From NCBI RefSeq assembly GCF_005434945.1, contig NZ_SKCH01000008.1, forward strand, positions 86,234 to 150,233: a stretch of 64,000 bases of DNA. Reading direction: 5' to 3'. The notes under the pieces are model-generated. The model did not search any database. It saw only the letters and a list, made by a program, of their open reading frames with translations, and was not told the origin of the DNA. The stretch is from Prescottella subtropica (lineage in GTDB: Bacteria > Actinomycetota > Actinomycetes > Mycobacteriales > Mycobacteriaceae). Every line of letters starts with the position of its first letter. Positions within the stretch are counted from its first letter, which is position 1. The translations under genes were made by a program, and so were the position numbers. Below, piece after piece: positions 49,199-59,965 of this stretch.

Positions 49199-49624
49199 GT
49201 GTCGAATCAGCCTGTACCCGTCCCGACCCCTCGAACCGTCCGCGGGGCCGGTGCGCTCGTCACCCTCGAGGGTGCGGTGGCGATGATCTTCGTGATCGTC
49301 CTGGTGGTGCGCGGGCTGGGCGGCGCCGACCAGAGCATCGTCAGCGGATACGGCACCGCGGCCTGGTTCGCGATCCTCGGCGGGGCCGTCCTCGCCGCCG
49401 GTATCGCCCTGATCCTCGGTCACCGCTGGGGACGCACCATCGCCCTGCTCGCGCAACTGCTGCTGCTGCCGGTCACGTGGTACGTCCTCACCTCGCACCA
49501 GATGCTGTGGGGCATCCTGCTGGGCGCCGTGGTGATCGCGGCACTCGGCCTGCTGTTCGCGCCGGCCACGTCGGCGTGGATGGCGGCCGGGTACGAGGCC
49601 CCCGACGCGCCGGACGCCGACTGA
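49199..49624 (+). CDS. four-helix integral membrane protein (Rv3217c-like)
   Basis: A 141-residue hydrophobic protein with about four membrane segments: GALVTLEGAVAMIFVIVLVVR, AAWFAILGGAVLAAGIALIL, TIALLAQLLLLPVTWYVL and ILLGAVVIAALGLLFA. A short Pro-rich N-terminus and an acidic tail (APDAPDAD) flank them. No functional motif is seen. Rv3217c of M. tuberculosis is the positional equivalent. It ends 7 bp from the converging acetyltransferase stop. Confidence 0.78.
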   Translation: MSNQPVPVPTPRTVRGAGALVTLEGAVAMIFVIVLVVRGLGGADQSIVSGYGTAAWFAILGGAVLAAGIALILGHRWGRTIALLAQLLLLPVTWYVLTSHQMLWGILLGAVVIAALGLLFAPATSAWMAAGYEAPDAPDAD

Positions 49625-49631
49625 CCTCGGA

Positions 49632-50144
49632 CTACCGCGGCGCGTGGGTGGCCAGCGCCGCCAGCGGGTCCCCGCTGAGCCGGTACGTCGTCCACTCGTC
49701 CTGGGCCACCGCGCCGAGCGACTCGTAGAAGCCGATCGACGGCGTGTTCCAGTTCAGCACCGACCACGCCAGCCGGGTGTAGCCGCGGTCGACGCACTCC
49801 TGTGCGAGCGTCGCGAGCAGCGCCTTGCCGTACCCGGCGCCACGGTGCTCGGGTGTGACGTACAGGTCCTCGAGATAGATGCCGTGGACTCCGTCCCACG
49901 TCGAGAAGTTCCGGAACCACACCGCCGTCCCCACCACCTGCGGTCCGGTGGCCGTCGGGACCTCGACGACGTGCGCGAACACCGCCGGGTGCGGCTCGAA
50001 CAGGGCCGCGGTGACCTGCTCGGGGGTGACCGTGCACTCGTGCCGGGCCTTTTCGTACTCGGCCAGCTCGTAGATCAGACCGGTGATCGCGTCGACGTCG
50101 GCCGCGGTGGCACGACGGACGACGGCAGACGGTGCGGTGTTCAC
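49632..50144 (-). CDS. GNAT-family N-acetyltransferase (Rv3216-like)
   Basis: A 170-residue GNAT protein. Acetyl-CoA binding is shown by YVTPEHRGAGYGKALLATLAQEC, and the downstream LAWSVLNWNTPSIGFYESLGA is the spermidine/diamine-type acetyltransferase signature; IYLEDLYV precedes it. It resembles the SAT group but the acceptor is not known. The GTG at 50144 overlaps the stop of the preceding phosphatase-like gene (GTGA). Confidence 0.86.
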   Translation of the reverse strand: MNTAPSAVVRRATAADVDAITGLIYELAEYEKARHECTVTPEQVTAALFEPHPAVFAHVVEVPTATGPQVVGTAVWFRNFSTWDGVHGIYLEDLYVTPEHRGAGYGKALLATLAQECVDRGYTRLAWSVLNWNTPSIGFYESLGAVAQDEWTTYRLSGDPLAALATHAPR

Positions 50145-50743
50145 TCGATACCTCTCTCGGGTGCCACGTTGTGCGTGACGATGGTGCGGAAACCGTGTTC
50201 GTAGCTCAGGACCGTGTGCGCGGCCGGGGACAGGGTGACGCGCCGGCCTTCGCTGACGGGGAGTTCGATCCAGCGGGCGATCAGTGCACGGGAGAAGTGC
50301 CCGTGCCCGACGAGGATCACGTCCCGGTCGGCGAGCGCCGCCTCGCACGTCGCGAGCACCATGTCGGCGCGTGACGTGACCGACTCGTGGGTCTCACCGC
50401 CCGGGCACGGATGCGTCCACACCGTCCAGTCGGGGACCTGCTCGCGGATCTCGGGTGTCGTGAGGCCCTCGTAGTCGCCGTAGTCCCACTCGGCCAGCGC
50501 ATCCCACCGCTGGTCCTCGGACAGTCCCGCGAGTTCCGCGGTGATGTGGGCGCGTCGGCGCGGGCTGGCGAGGACGAGCGGGTCGCGCAGTCCGAGTGCG
50601 GCGACGAGTGTGCCGGCCGCCCGGGCCTGGGCGACGCCCCGCACCGTGAGGTCGATGTCGGTGGTGCCGGTGTGCCGGCCGAGCCGCGCCCATTCCGTTT
50701 CGCCGTGACGGAGCAGGACGAGTCGACGGTCGGGTGTGGTCAT
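50141..50743 (-). CDS. histidine phosphatase (phosphoglycerate mutase) family protein (Rv3214-like)
   Basis: A 200-residue phosphatase with LLRHGETEW, nucleophile His13, second histidine in LVGHGHFSRAL, and SPRRRAHITAELAG. It resembles Rv3214 (gpm2), reported to act as an acid phosphatase, not a glycolytic mutase. I start at the ATG at 50743 by comparison with Rv3214; ATGs at 50752 and 50755 would add three or four residues. It is coupled to the GNAT gene. Confidence 0.86.
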   Translation of the reverse strand: MTTPDRRLVLLRHGETEWARLGRHTGTTDIDLTVRGVAQARAAGTLVAALGLRDPLVLASPRRRAHITAELAGLSEDQRWDALAEWDYGDYEGLTTPEIREQVPDWTVWTHPCPGGETHESVTSRADMVLATCEAALADRDVILVGHGHFSRALIARWIELPVSEGRRVTLSPAAHTVLSYEHGFRTIVTHNVAPERGIE

Positions 50744-50810
50744 GTCGATCATCATGCCGGGTTCGTCCCGACTCTCGCGTTCGGGCCGCGAGTAGGCAAG
50801 GATCGAGGCC

Positions 50811-51605
50811 GTGACGACGGTATTGGCGGTAGCGAATCAAAAGGGTGGGGTGGCCAAGACCACGACGGTGGCGTCGCTGGGGGCCGCGCTCGTGGATCTC
50901 GGTCGGCGGGTGCTGGTGGTCGACCTCGACCCGCAGGGATGTCTGACGTTCTCGTTGGGGCACAACCCCGATCGACTCGAACGGTCGGTGCACGACGTGT
51001 TGGTGGGGGACATGCCGGCGAAGGACGTCCTGCTCGAGACCGGTGACGGGGTGTCCCTGCTGCCCGCGACGATCGACCTCGCGGGCGCCGAGGCGCTGCT
51101 GTTGATGCGTCCGGGCCGCGAGTTCGCGCTCAAGCGGGCGCTGGTGCCGCTGCTCGACCTGTTCGACGTCGTCCTGGTGGACTGCCCGCCGTCACTGGGG
51201 GTGCTCACCCTCAACGGGCTGACCGCGGCGCAGCAGGTGCTGGTGCCGCTGCAGTGCGAGACCCTCGCCCACCGCGGTGTCGGACAGTTGCTGCGCACCG
51301 TCTCCGAGGTTCAGCAGATCACCAACCCCGACCTCGTGCTGCTCGGCGCGCTGCCGACGCTGTACGACGCGCGGACCACGCACAGCCGCGACGTCCTGTC
51401 CGACGTCTCGGACCGCTACGCGATGCCGGTGCTGGCCCCGCCGATCCCGCGGACGGTGCGGTTCGCGGAGGCGTCGGCATCCGGGGCGACGGTCCTGTCG
51501 GGACGCAAGAACAAGGGCGCGGACGCGTATCGCGCACTGGCACAGAATCTTTCGGAACACTGGTTCGACGGCGCCGCGCTGCGCACGTTCGAGGCGACAC
51601 CGTAA
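50811..51605 (+). CDS. ParA/Soj-like ATPase (Rv3213c-like)
   Basis: A 264-residue ParA-family P-loop ATPase with the deviant Walker A motif NQKGGVAKTTTVA (signature Lys11, catalytic Lys16), Walker A-prime VVDLDPQG and Walker B VVLVDCPPSLGVLTLNGL. No parB or parS follows, so it is an orphan ParA like Rv3213c and is probably not the chromosome-partition copy. A possible role is positioning of a protein complex. Stop lies 3 bp from the converging beta-propeller gene. Confidence 0.87.
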   Translation: MTTVLAVANQKGGVAKTTTVASLGAALVDLGRRVLVVDLDPQGCLTFSLGHNPDRLERSVHDVLVGDMPAKDVLLETGDGVSLLPATIDLAGAEALLLMRPGREFALKRALVPLLDLFDVVLVDCPPSLGVLTLNGLTAAQQVLVPLQCETLAHRGVGQLLRTVSEVQQITNPDLVLLGALPTLYDARTTHSRDVLSDVSDRYAMPVLAPPIPRTVRFAEASASGATVLSGRKNKGADAYRALAQNLSEHWFDGAALRTFEATP

Positions 51606-51608
51606 CGG

Positions 51609-52826
51609 TCACCGCAGCGCCACGACCTCGTCGCCGCGCTGCTCGAGGACGACGTCACCGAGGACCGACATCGTGATCGGACCGGCGGCGCCGTCCCGGG
51701 TGACGGGGATGCGGCGCTGTTCGACGCCGGTCTTCGGGTCGACGACGGCGACCCCGTCGGGTACGGGGACCAGCAGGGCGCCGGCCGTGATCGTGCCGGG
51801 TCCGAGAGCCCCGGCCACGGCCGTCCACCGCAGGGTCAGTTCGCTCGTGGACAGGGCGATCAGTTCGCTGCCGGTCCACCACGTGAACACCGCGCCGTTG
51901 CGGGCGGCGGTCGCCTTCTCCGCGATCGGCCCGTCCACCGGGTACGACGCGATCTCGTCCGCGCTGCCGTCGAAGACCGCGAGCCGCGGCCCCGTGGCGG
52001 GTCCGGCCGGCAGATAGAGCGCCGTCCGGTCACCGGATGCGGCGACGATGCGGGCGCCGGGCGTGTTGGCGGCGCCGACGAGCGTGGTGCCGTACTCCTG
52101 GGGTTCCTGATTGTCCGACGGGGCGATGTCGAGGACACTCAGCCGGTCACCGGCCTCGCCGGGGCAGTGCATCAGCACCGAGAGTCGGGTGCCGCCGGCC
52201 GCCGCCGACATCAGATCGCAGCCGGGATGCGGCTGCTTGTCCGGGTTGATCGGGGCGTCGACCCGGCCGAGTTCGAGGGTGCGGACCAGATCCGACCGCC
52301 ACGACTCGAGGCGTTCCGGGCCGCGGGAGACGATGTAGGTGCCGTCGTACGACAGGGTCACGTCGTCGTCGGCGTCGCTGGACCGCTGCGCCTCCCGCGC
52401 CCCGCTCGCACCGTCGAGCTGGGTGACCTGCCCGCAACCCCGCTGGTCCCGGTACACCGCGACCACACCGTTCCAGGCGCCGATGGCCCCGCACAGCGGC
52501 ATGTCCCGCCGGTACCGCCACAGTTCGTCGCCGGTGAGCCGGTCCCGACCGGTGACGGTGCCGTCGTCGGTGGTGGCGGTGGTGACGGCACCGTCCGCGG
52601 CGATCGGCGCGGTGGTCGCGGTGCTGCGTGCCCGCCAGATCTCGGTGAGTGTCTCGGGCGGCGTGAGGGCCGGAAGTGCTTCCGCGGCAGGGGCGTCCGC
52701 AGTGATCGAGGTGGTGCCCCGGGCATCGCTGCGGAGCCAGAGAACGACCGCGGCGACCGCCACGACGATCACGATCGTCGCGGCGGCCGCCACGTCCAGA
52801 CGGGTACGACGCTCGGGTGCCGGCAC
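51609..52826 (-). CDS. membrane-anchored PQQ-like beta-propeller protein (Rv3212-like)
   Basis: A 405-residue protein. A short cytosolic start (PAPERRTRLD) leads to one membrane helix (VAAAATIVIVVAVAAVVLWL), then an extracytoplasmic domain with repeated beta-strand motifs of the PQQ/WD-type (TVTGRDRLTGDELWRYRR, GVVAVYRDQRGCGQVTQLDG, GVAVVDPKTGVEQRRIPV). Paired cysteines (CGAIG, GCGQ, GCDLM, HCPGE) could form disulfides. The GTG at 52826 is the first start before the helix. It lies 49 bp after rhlE on the same strand. Confidence 0.8.
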   Translation of the reverse strand: MPAPERRTRLDVAAAATIVIVVAVAAVVLWLRSDARGTTSITADAPAAEALPALTPPETLTEIWRARSTATTAPIAADGAVTTATTDDGTVTGRDRLTGDELWRYRRDMPLCGAIGAWNGVVAVYRDQRGCGQVTQLDGASGAREAQRSSDADDDVTLSYDGTYIVSRGPERLESWRSDLVRTLELGRVDAPINPDKQPHPGCDLMSAAAGGTRLSVLMHCPGEAGDRLSVLDIAPSDNQEPQEYGTTLVGAANTPGARIVAASGDRTALYLPAGPATGPRLAVFDGSADEIASYPVDGPIAEKATAARNGAVFTWWTGSELIALSTSELTLRWTAVAGALGPGTITAGALLVPVPDGVAVVDPKTGVEQRRIPVTRDGAAGPITMSVLGDVVLEQRGDEVVALR

Positions 52827-52875
52827 AGGGGCGAGGCTACCCGGCGTCGATCCGGAAGGTCCTACTCGGCAGGTT

Positions 52876-54453
52876 CTACTCCGAGGCCGCGGACACGCTC
52901 GCCGACTCGGTCGCGGCGGCATCCGCTGCGGCGGCACCGGTGCGGCGACGACGACGGCGGCGCGGCGCGGCGGGCTGCTCGTCCGACGCGGGACCGGCGG
53001 TGGGTGCGGTCACGGGTGCGGAGGTAGTGGTGGAGGCGTCGCCGGTCTTGCCGCCGCGGGTGCGTCGGCGCGCCCGGTTGCGCTCCGGCTTGTCGCCGGC
53101 AGCCTTGTCCCCGGCAGCCTTCTCACCACGGGGCTCGGCGGCGTCCTTCGCGGGACGCTCGGCGCGCGGCTTGCGGACGGTGCCCTTGGCGTCGGCGGGG
53201 ATGCCGAGTTCCTCGAACAGGTGCGGCGAGCTCGAGTACGTCTCGGCCGGATCGGCGACCCCGAGTTCGAGGGCCTTGTCGATGAGTTGCCAGCGCGGCA
53301 CGTCGTCCCAGTCGACGAGGGTGACGGCGGTACCGGTGCGGCCCGCGCGACCGGTGCGGCCGATGCGGTGCACGTAGGTCTTCTCGTCCTCGGGGCACTG
53401 GTAGTTGATGACGTGGGTGACGTCGTCGATGTCGATGCCGCGGGCCGCGACATCGGTGGCGACGAGGACGTCGACCTTGCCGTTGCGGAAACCGGCGAGC
53501 GCCTTCTCGCGGGCGACCTGGCCGAGGTCGCCGTGCACGGCGCCGACGTTGAAGCCGCGCTCGTTCAGGTCGTCGGCGACCTTCTGTGCGGTGCGCTTGG
53601 TGCGGGTGAAGATCATCGTCGCGCCGCGGCCGTCGGCCTGCAGGATGCGGGAGACCATCTCGGCCTTGTCGAGGGCGTGGGCGCGGTAGATGTGCTGGCT
53701 GGTGCGCTCGTGCACCGCCGACGAGTCCGCCTCTTCGGCGCGGATGTGCGTCGGCTGCGTCAGGAACGTGCGGGCCAGCGTGATGATCGGGCCGGGCATG
53801 GTCGCCGAGAACAGCATCGTCTGGCGTTTGTCGGGGACCATGCCGAGGATGCGCTCGATGTCGGGCAGGAAGCCCAGGTCCAGCATCTCGTCGGCCTCGT
53901 CGAGGACCAGGACGCCGACCTTGCCGAGGATCAGGTGACCCTGGTTGGCGAGGTCGAGGAGGCGGCCCGGGGTGCCGACGATGACGTCGACGCCCTTGCG
54001 GAGCGCGTCGATCTGCTGCTCGTAGGGGCGGCCGCCGTAGATGGAGAAGACCTGCAGCTTGCGGTCCCCGGACTTCAGGAACTTCGACGCGTTCTCGAGG
54101 TCCTGGGTGACCTGGATGCACAGCTCACGGGTCGGGACGATGACGAGGGCACGCGGAGTGCCGTCCAGCGGCGTCGTCCCCGAGTTCGCGGTGGAAACGC
54201 GGTGCAGCAGCGGAACACCGAAACCGAACGTCTTGCCCATGCCGGTACGGGCCTGACCGATGAGGTCGTCGCCGGCGAGCGCCAGCGGCAGCGTCAGCTC
54301 CTGGATGGCGAAGGTGCGTTCGATGCCGATCTCGGTGAGGGCCCGGACGATCTCGTCGCGGACGCCGAGCTCGGCGAAGGTGGGGGCGATATGGGCGGTG
54401 GTGTCGATCGTGCTCTCGCTCAGGGGACTGGCCTTCCTCGTATCGGCACGCAC
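52876..54453 (-). CDS. rhlE: DEAD-box RNA helicase (RhlE, Rv3211-like)
   Basis: A 525-residue RNA helicase. All main motifs are visible: the Q motif ERTFAIQELTLPLAL, Walker A ARTGMGKTF, PTRELCIQV, DEADEMLDLGF, SAT (LFSATMPG) and HRIGRTGRAGRTG. The last 120 residues are a basic, low-complexity tail (RNRARRRTRGGKTG, RRRRRRRTG) for RNA contact. The start is uncertain: I use GTG 54453; a CTG at 54423 has GGAAGG eight bases upstream and is closer to the conserved N-terminus. A long non-coding leader lies upstream. Confidence 0.87.
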   Translation of the reverse strand: MRADTRKASPLSESTIDTTAHIAPTFAELGVRDEIVRALTEIGIERTFAIQELTLPLALAGDDLIGQARTGMGKTFGFGVPLLHRVSTANSGTTPLDGTPRALVIVPTRELCIQVTQDLENASKFLKSGDRKLQVFSIYGGRPYEQQIDALRKGVDVIVGTPGRLLDLANQGHLILGKVGVLVLDEADEMLDLGFLPDIERILGMVPDKRQTMLFSATMPGPIITLARTFLTQPTHIRAEEADSSAVHERTSQHIYRAHALDKAEMVSRILQADGRGATMIFTRTKRTAQKVADDLNERGFNVGAVHGDLGQVAREKALAGFRNGKVDVLVATDVAARGIDIDDVTHVINYQCPEDEKTYVHRIGRTGRAGRTGTAVTLVDWDDVPRWQLIDKALELGVADPAETYSSSPHLFEELGIPADAKGTVRKPRAERPAKDAAEPRGEKAAGDKAAGDKPERNRARRRTRGGKTGDASTTTSAPVTAPTAGPASDEQPAAPRRRRRRRTGAAAADAAATESASVSAASE

Positions 54454-54807
54454 GCACAAGGTAAGGGGCCTGGCCGTAAGTCGGCCGGTGTCGGTGCCCT
54501 CTTGCGTCGGTACCACCGGGCCGGACTGTCGGCCACTGCATCAGCACGACGACCGATGTCGGTCGTGGCGAGCAACGGTGGGCGCCGTCGATCAGGTGCG
54601 CGCACATTGTCGTCGGGAGCCCGGACCCGGTGTGTCTCGAGCGACGTGGCGTCTCGAACGACCTGATGACCGGGTGTGAAGTGATGGTCTCCCGCCGCAA
54701 TTGTAGCGGTCGGGAGGTTCGATGCCGGTACCGCAATGGCGCATGTCACGTTTCCCGCGGTCCCGGCCGCGAGTAGCCGGGCCGCGGGCGACGGGCGGGA
54801 GACGGAT
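54454..54807. other. rhlE/ferritin-like divergent intergenic region
   Basis: About 360 bp without a supported gene. It contains a direct repeat GTCTCGAGCGAC (54634-54645) and GTCTCGAACGAC (54651-54662), 17 bp apart. If the rhlE promoter is near this repeat, the mRNA leader would be about 180 bases, a length seen for cold-regulated helicase genes. Nothing else recognisable was found. Confidence 0.35.
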
Positions 54808-54813
54808 TAGGCT
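54808..54813 (+). promoter_or_regulatory. -10 box for leaderless ferritin-like gene
   Basis: TAGGCT lies 7 bases before the ATG at 54821; no ribosome-binding site is present. Confidence 0.5.
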
Positions 54814-54820
54814 GGCCCGC

Positions 54821-55501
54821 ATGGGAGCCGAATCTTCGCTGTCGTCCGTGCCGGCCATCGCCGCCGACCACCCCGGTGTCGCCGAACTGTTCGCGGTTCT
54901 CGCGTACGGCGAGATCTCCGCGTTCTACCGGCTGGCGGACGACGCCCGAATGGCTCCCACGCTGCAGGGGCGCGTCGCGTTCGCGAGTATGGCCGCCGCC
55001 GAGATGACGCACTTCGAGGTGCTGCAGAAGGCGCTGACCGACCGCGGAGTCGAGGTCTACGCGGCCATGGACCCGTACGTGCGGGCCCTCGACGACTACC
55101 ACGCGTCCACCGACCCGTCGACGTGGCCGGAAGCGCTCGTGAAGGCGTACGTCGGCGACGGGATCGCCGCGGACTTCTACCGGGAGATCGCGCACTCGCT
55201 GCCCGTGGAGGTCGGCGGCACCGTCAGCGAGGTCCTCGCCGAGGTCGGGCATTCGGAGTTCGTCGTCCACGAGGTGCAGGCGGTGGTCGCCCGCAGCACC
55301 ACCGAGAAGGACCGGCTGATGCTGTGGGGCCGGCGACTGCTCGGGGAGGCGATCACGCAGGCACAGTTCGTGCTCGCCCGGCGCGAGGACCTCACCGACC
55401 TGGTGATGGCCGCGACCGGCAGTCTCAACGGGGTCGCCGCCCTGTTCGACAACATGCAGGCCGAGCATGCCGAGCGGATGGCGGTCCTGGGCCTGGTCTG
55501 A
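54821..55501 (+). CDS. ferritin-like fold protein (Rv3210c-like)
   Basis: A 226-residue helical protein with ferritin-like metal motifs: Glu in AYGEISAFYRLADDAR, MAAAEMTHFEVL (ExxH), then EVLAEVGHSEFVVHEV and MQAEHAERM. These fit the ferritin-like family that includes MiaE-type tRNA hydroxylases, but no specific function is known for the actinobacterial group. It is the positional equivalent of Rv3210c. Confidence 0.8.
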   Translation: MGAESSLSSVPAIAADHPGVAELFAVLAYGEISAFYRLADDARMAPTLQGRVAFASMAAAEMTHFEVLQKALTDRGVEVYAAMDPYVRALDDYHASTDPSTWPEALVKAYVGDGIAADFYREIAHSLPVEVGGTVSEVLAEVGHSEFVVHEVQAVVARSTTEKDRLMLWGRRLLGEAITQAQFVLARREDLTDLVMAATGSLNGVAALFDNMQAEHAERMAVLGLV

Positions 55502-55632
55502 GCGCACTCGCGCGGACGGCGCTGTTCGCTCTCGGCGCAGCGTCACCGGTCACGTCGAGGAGTCCGGCGGTGCGATGCTGCATTAACCTGGCCGGGACAG
55601 CTGAAAGCGCTCGGAGAGTTCGGAGGTTGACC

Positions 55633-55866
55633 GTGGAGGTCAAGATCGGTGTAACTGACAGCCCGCGTGAGCTCGTCGTCGTCAGCGCGCAGTCGCCGGA
55701 CGAGGTCGAAGCGCTCGTGACGAACGCACTCGGTGGTGCGGCGGCGGGTGTGCTCTCGCTCGTCGACGAGAAGGGCCGCAAGTTCCTCGTCCAGTCGAGC
55801 CGGATCACCTACGTGGAGATCGGCCCCTCGGACGGCCGCAAGGTCGGGTTCGCTCCCACGAGCTAG
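55633..55866 (+). CDS. DUF3107 protein (TB9.4-like)
   Basis: A 77-residue protein, EVKIGVTDSPRELVVVSAQS then VLSLVDEKGRKFLVQSSRITYVEIG. It matches the DUF3107 family (M. tuberculosis TB9.4, Rv3208A), found across actinobacteria with no known role. The GTG at 55633 follows GGAGG; a TTG two codons earlier is possible. A perfect 44-base palindrome after it separates it from a converging TetR gene. Confidence 0.88.
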   Translation: MEVKIGVTDSPRELVVVSAQSPDEVEALVTNALGGAAAGVLSLVDEKGRKFLVQSSRITYVEIGPSDGRKVGFAPTS

Positions 55867-55879
55867 TACCGAAACGAGC

Positions 55880-55923
55880 AAGGGGCGTGTGGCCCGGGGT
55901 GCACCCCGGGCCACACGCCCCTT
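55880..55923. terminator. bidirectional terminator between DUF3107 and tetR
   Basis: A perfect 44-base palindrome (two 22-base arms; core GGGGTGCACCCC, edges AAGGGG/CCCCTT) 13 bp after the DUF3107 stop and 13 bp from the converging tetR stop. Confidence 0.82.
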
Positions 55924-55936
55924 CTGCGTGGTCGGT

Positions 55937-57887
<1,951 letters not shown>

Positions 57888-57900
57888 CCGGGGGCCACCG

Positions 57901-58656
57901 ATGACCGCCGTGCCCACCGTCTCGATCTCCGGCCGCGCGTGCGCGGGATTCCTGTTCGACATGGACGGGGTGGTCACCGACACCGCCCGCGTCCACGAGC
58001 GGGCGTGGACGCGGCTGTTCGACGGCTTCCTCGCCGACCGGGGGCGCGGCGAGGCGTCGTTCACGTCCGACGACTATCTGCGGTACGTCGACGGACGCCC
58101 CCGCGTCGACGGGGTGGCGTCGTTCCTGGCGTCCCGGTCGATCGACTTGCCGCACGGTGAGGAGTCGGATCCGCCGACCGCGCACACGGTGTGCGGTCTC
58201 GCGGCCCGCAAGGACGCGCTGTTCCTGCACACCCTCGACACCCGCGGTGTCGATGCGTTCGAGGGCACCGTCACGCTGATCCGGCGACTGCGCGACACGG
58301 GCGTGGCGGTCGCACTGGTGACCGCGAGCCGCAACGCGACCCGGGTCCTGGACACGGCCGGGCTGACCGACCTGTTCGACGTCCGCGTCGACGGCGTCGA
58401 TGTCGACCGGCTCGCGCTCGCCGGGAAACCGGCACCGGACACCTACCGCGAGGCGGCGCACCGGCTGGGCCTGGTGGCAGGGGAGTGCGTCGTACTCGAG
58501 GATGCGCTCGCCGGGGTGGAGGCCGGCCGCCGCGGCGGGTTCGGGGTGGTCGTCGGTGTCGACCGCACACATCACGCGGACGCACTGCGGGCGGCGGGGG
58601 CCGATGTCGTGGTCTCGGACCTGAGTGATCTCGAGGTGGACTTCGGCACGACCTAG
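57901..58656 (+). CDS. HAD-superfamily hydrolase, beta-phosphoglucomutase-like
   Basis: A 251-residue HAD protein with motif I FLFDMDGVVTDTARVHERAW, a helical cap, motif II ALVTASRN, Lys in LAGKPAPDTYREAAHRLGL, and VVLEDALAGVEAGRRGGFGVVVGVDR. The DMDGVVTDT start and the cap signature suggest beta-phosphoglucomutase-like activity on a sugar phosphate such as trehalose-derived glucose-1-phosphate. No trehalose gene is adjacent, so the substrate is open. It begins 13 bp after DUF3152. Confidence 0.84.
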   Translation: MTAVPTVSISGRACAGFLFDMDGVVTDTARVHERAWTRLFDGFLADRGRGEASFTSDDYLRYVDGRPRVDGVASFLASRSIDLPHGEESDPPTAHTVCGLAARKDALFLHTLDTRGVDAFEGTVTLIRRLRDTGVAVALVTASRNATRVLDTAGLTDLFDVRVDGVDVDRLALAGKPAPDTYREAAHRLGLVAGECVVLEDALAGVEAGRRGGFGVVVGVDRTHHADALRAAGADVVVSDLSDLEVDFGTT

Positions 58657-58694
58657 GCTGGATACCAGCTTTACGGTCGATGTCAGGAGCGTGT

Positions 58695-59873
58695 GTGTCC
58701 GCGAAGAATCCGCTTCCGGCGCTGGTGGAACCGGCGTCCGAACTGAGTCGTGACGAGGTGGCCCGGTACAGCCGGCACCTGATCATCCCTGATGTGGGGA
58801 CGGTGGGGCAGCGGCGGCTCAAGAACGCGCGTGTGCTGGTGATCGGGGCGGGCGGGCTCGGCTCGCCGACACTGCTGTACCTGGCGGCGGCCGGGGTCGG
58901 GACGCTCGGGATCGTCGACTTCGATGTGGTCGACGAGTCGAACCTGCAGCGTCAGATCATCCACGGCACCGCCGACGTCGGACGCTCCAAGGCGCACAGT
59001 GCCCGTGATTCGATCCGGGAGATCAACCCGCACGTCGACGTCCGACTGCACGAGTTCCGGTTGGACTCCTCGAACGCCGTCGACCTGTTCGCGCAGTACG
59101 ACCTGATCCTCGACGGCGCCGACAACTTCGCGACCCGCTACCTGGTGAACGATGCGGCGGTGCTGGCCGGCCGGCCGTACGTGTGGGGGTCGATCTACCG
59201 GTTCCAGGGGCAGGTGTCGGTGTTCTGGGACGCCGCCCCCGACGGTCGCGGCATCACGCTGCGCGACCTGTACCCGGAGGCGCCGCCGCCGGGCACCGTC
59301 CCGTCGTGCGCGGAGGGCGGCGTACTCGGTGTGCTGTGCGCGTCGGTCGGCTCGATCATGGCGACCGAGGCGATCAAACTGATCACCGGGATCGGGGAGA
59401 CCCTGCTGGGCCGGCTGATGATCTACGACGCGCTCGCCGCGAGCTACCGCACCGTCGCGCTCGGCCGCGACCCGGACCGGGCGGACGTCACCGAACTCGT
59501 CGACTACGACGCGTTCTGTGGCGTCGTGTCCGTCCCCGAGGCGGACCGCGGCGCCACGATCACCCCGCTCGAACTGCGGGAACTGATCGAGACCGGCGCC
59601 GACATCGCGATCGTCGACGTCCGGGAACCCGTCGAGTGGGACATCGTGCACCTGCCCGGTGCGACGTTGATCCCCAAGGACCGGATCCTGTCCGGTGAGG
59701 CGCTCGCCGAGTTGCCGACCGACAAGCGCATCGTGCTGCACTGCAAGACCGGCATCCGGTCGGCGGAGGCACTCGCCGCGGTCCGGCGCGCCGGATTCGC
59801 CGACGCCGTGCACCTGCAGGGCGGCGTCATCGCGTGGGCGCACCAGGTGGATCCGACGCTGCCGGTGTACTGA
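58695..59873 (+). CDS. moeZ: adenylyltransferase/sulfurtransferase MoeZ
   Basis: A 392-residue ThiF/MoeB-type E1 fused to a rhodanese domain. It adenylates the C-terminus of sulfur-carrier proteins and then makes the thiocarboxylate needed for cofactors such as molybdopterin and certain cysteine pathways. The nucleotide loop is VIGAGGLGSPTLLYLAAAG, the DADNFATRYL-type segment reads DGADNFATRYLVND, and candidate E1 Cys205 lies in PSCAEGGVLG. The rhodanese domain has active Cys350 in HCKTGIRSAEAL. GTG at 58695 has AGGAG upstream and gives the mycobacterial length (392); an ATG at 58680 is also in frame. Confidence 0.93.
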   Translation: MSAKNPLPALVEPASELSRDEVARYSRHLIIPDVGTVGQRRLKNARVLVIGAGGLGSPTLLYLAAAGVGTLGIVDFDVVDESNLQRQIIHGTADVGRSKAHSARDSIREINPHVDVRLHEFRLDSSNAVDLFAQYDLILDGADNFATRYLVNDAAVLAGRPYVWGSIYRFQGQVSVFWDAAPDGRGITLRDLYPEAPPPGTVPSCAEGGVLGVLCASVGSIMATEAIKLITGIGETLLGRLMIYDALAASYRTVALGRDPDRADVTELVDYDAFCGVVSVPEADRGATITPLELRELIETGADIAIVDVREPVEWDIVHLPGATLIPKDRILSGEALAELPTDKRIVLHCKTGIRSAEALAAVRRAGFADAVHLQGGVIAWAHQVDPTLPVY

Positions 59874-59952
59874 CCGTGTCACCCTCGTCACAGCCCGGCC
59901 ACGCCGCCGAGTTCGCTCGGAGCGCCTCACCGGAACCGACCGCTCTCGCCGG

Positions 59953-59958
59953 TAACCT
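59953..59958 (+). promoter_or_regulatory. -10 box for leaderless TIGR02569 gene
   Basis: TAACCT lies 7 bases before the GTG at 59966; no ribosome-binding site is seen. Confidence 0.5.
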
Positions 59959-59965
59959 GACCGTC

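Noticed and set aside
50811..51605. ParA as part of a plasmid or chromosome partition system
   Set aside because: No parB gene or parS-like inverted repeats lie nearby, and the neighbours are conserved chromosomal genes; it is better read as an orphan ParA.
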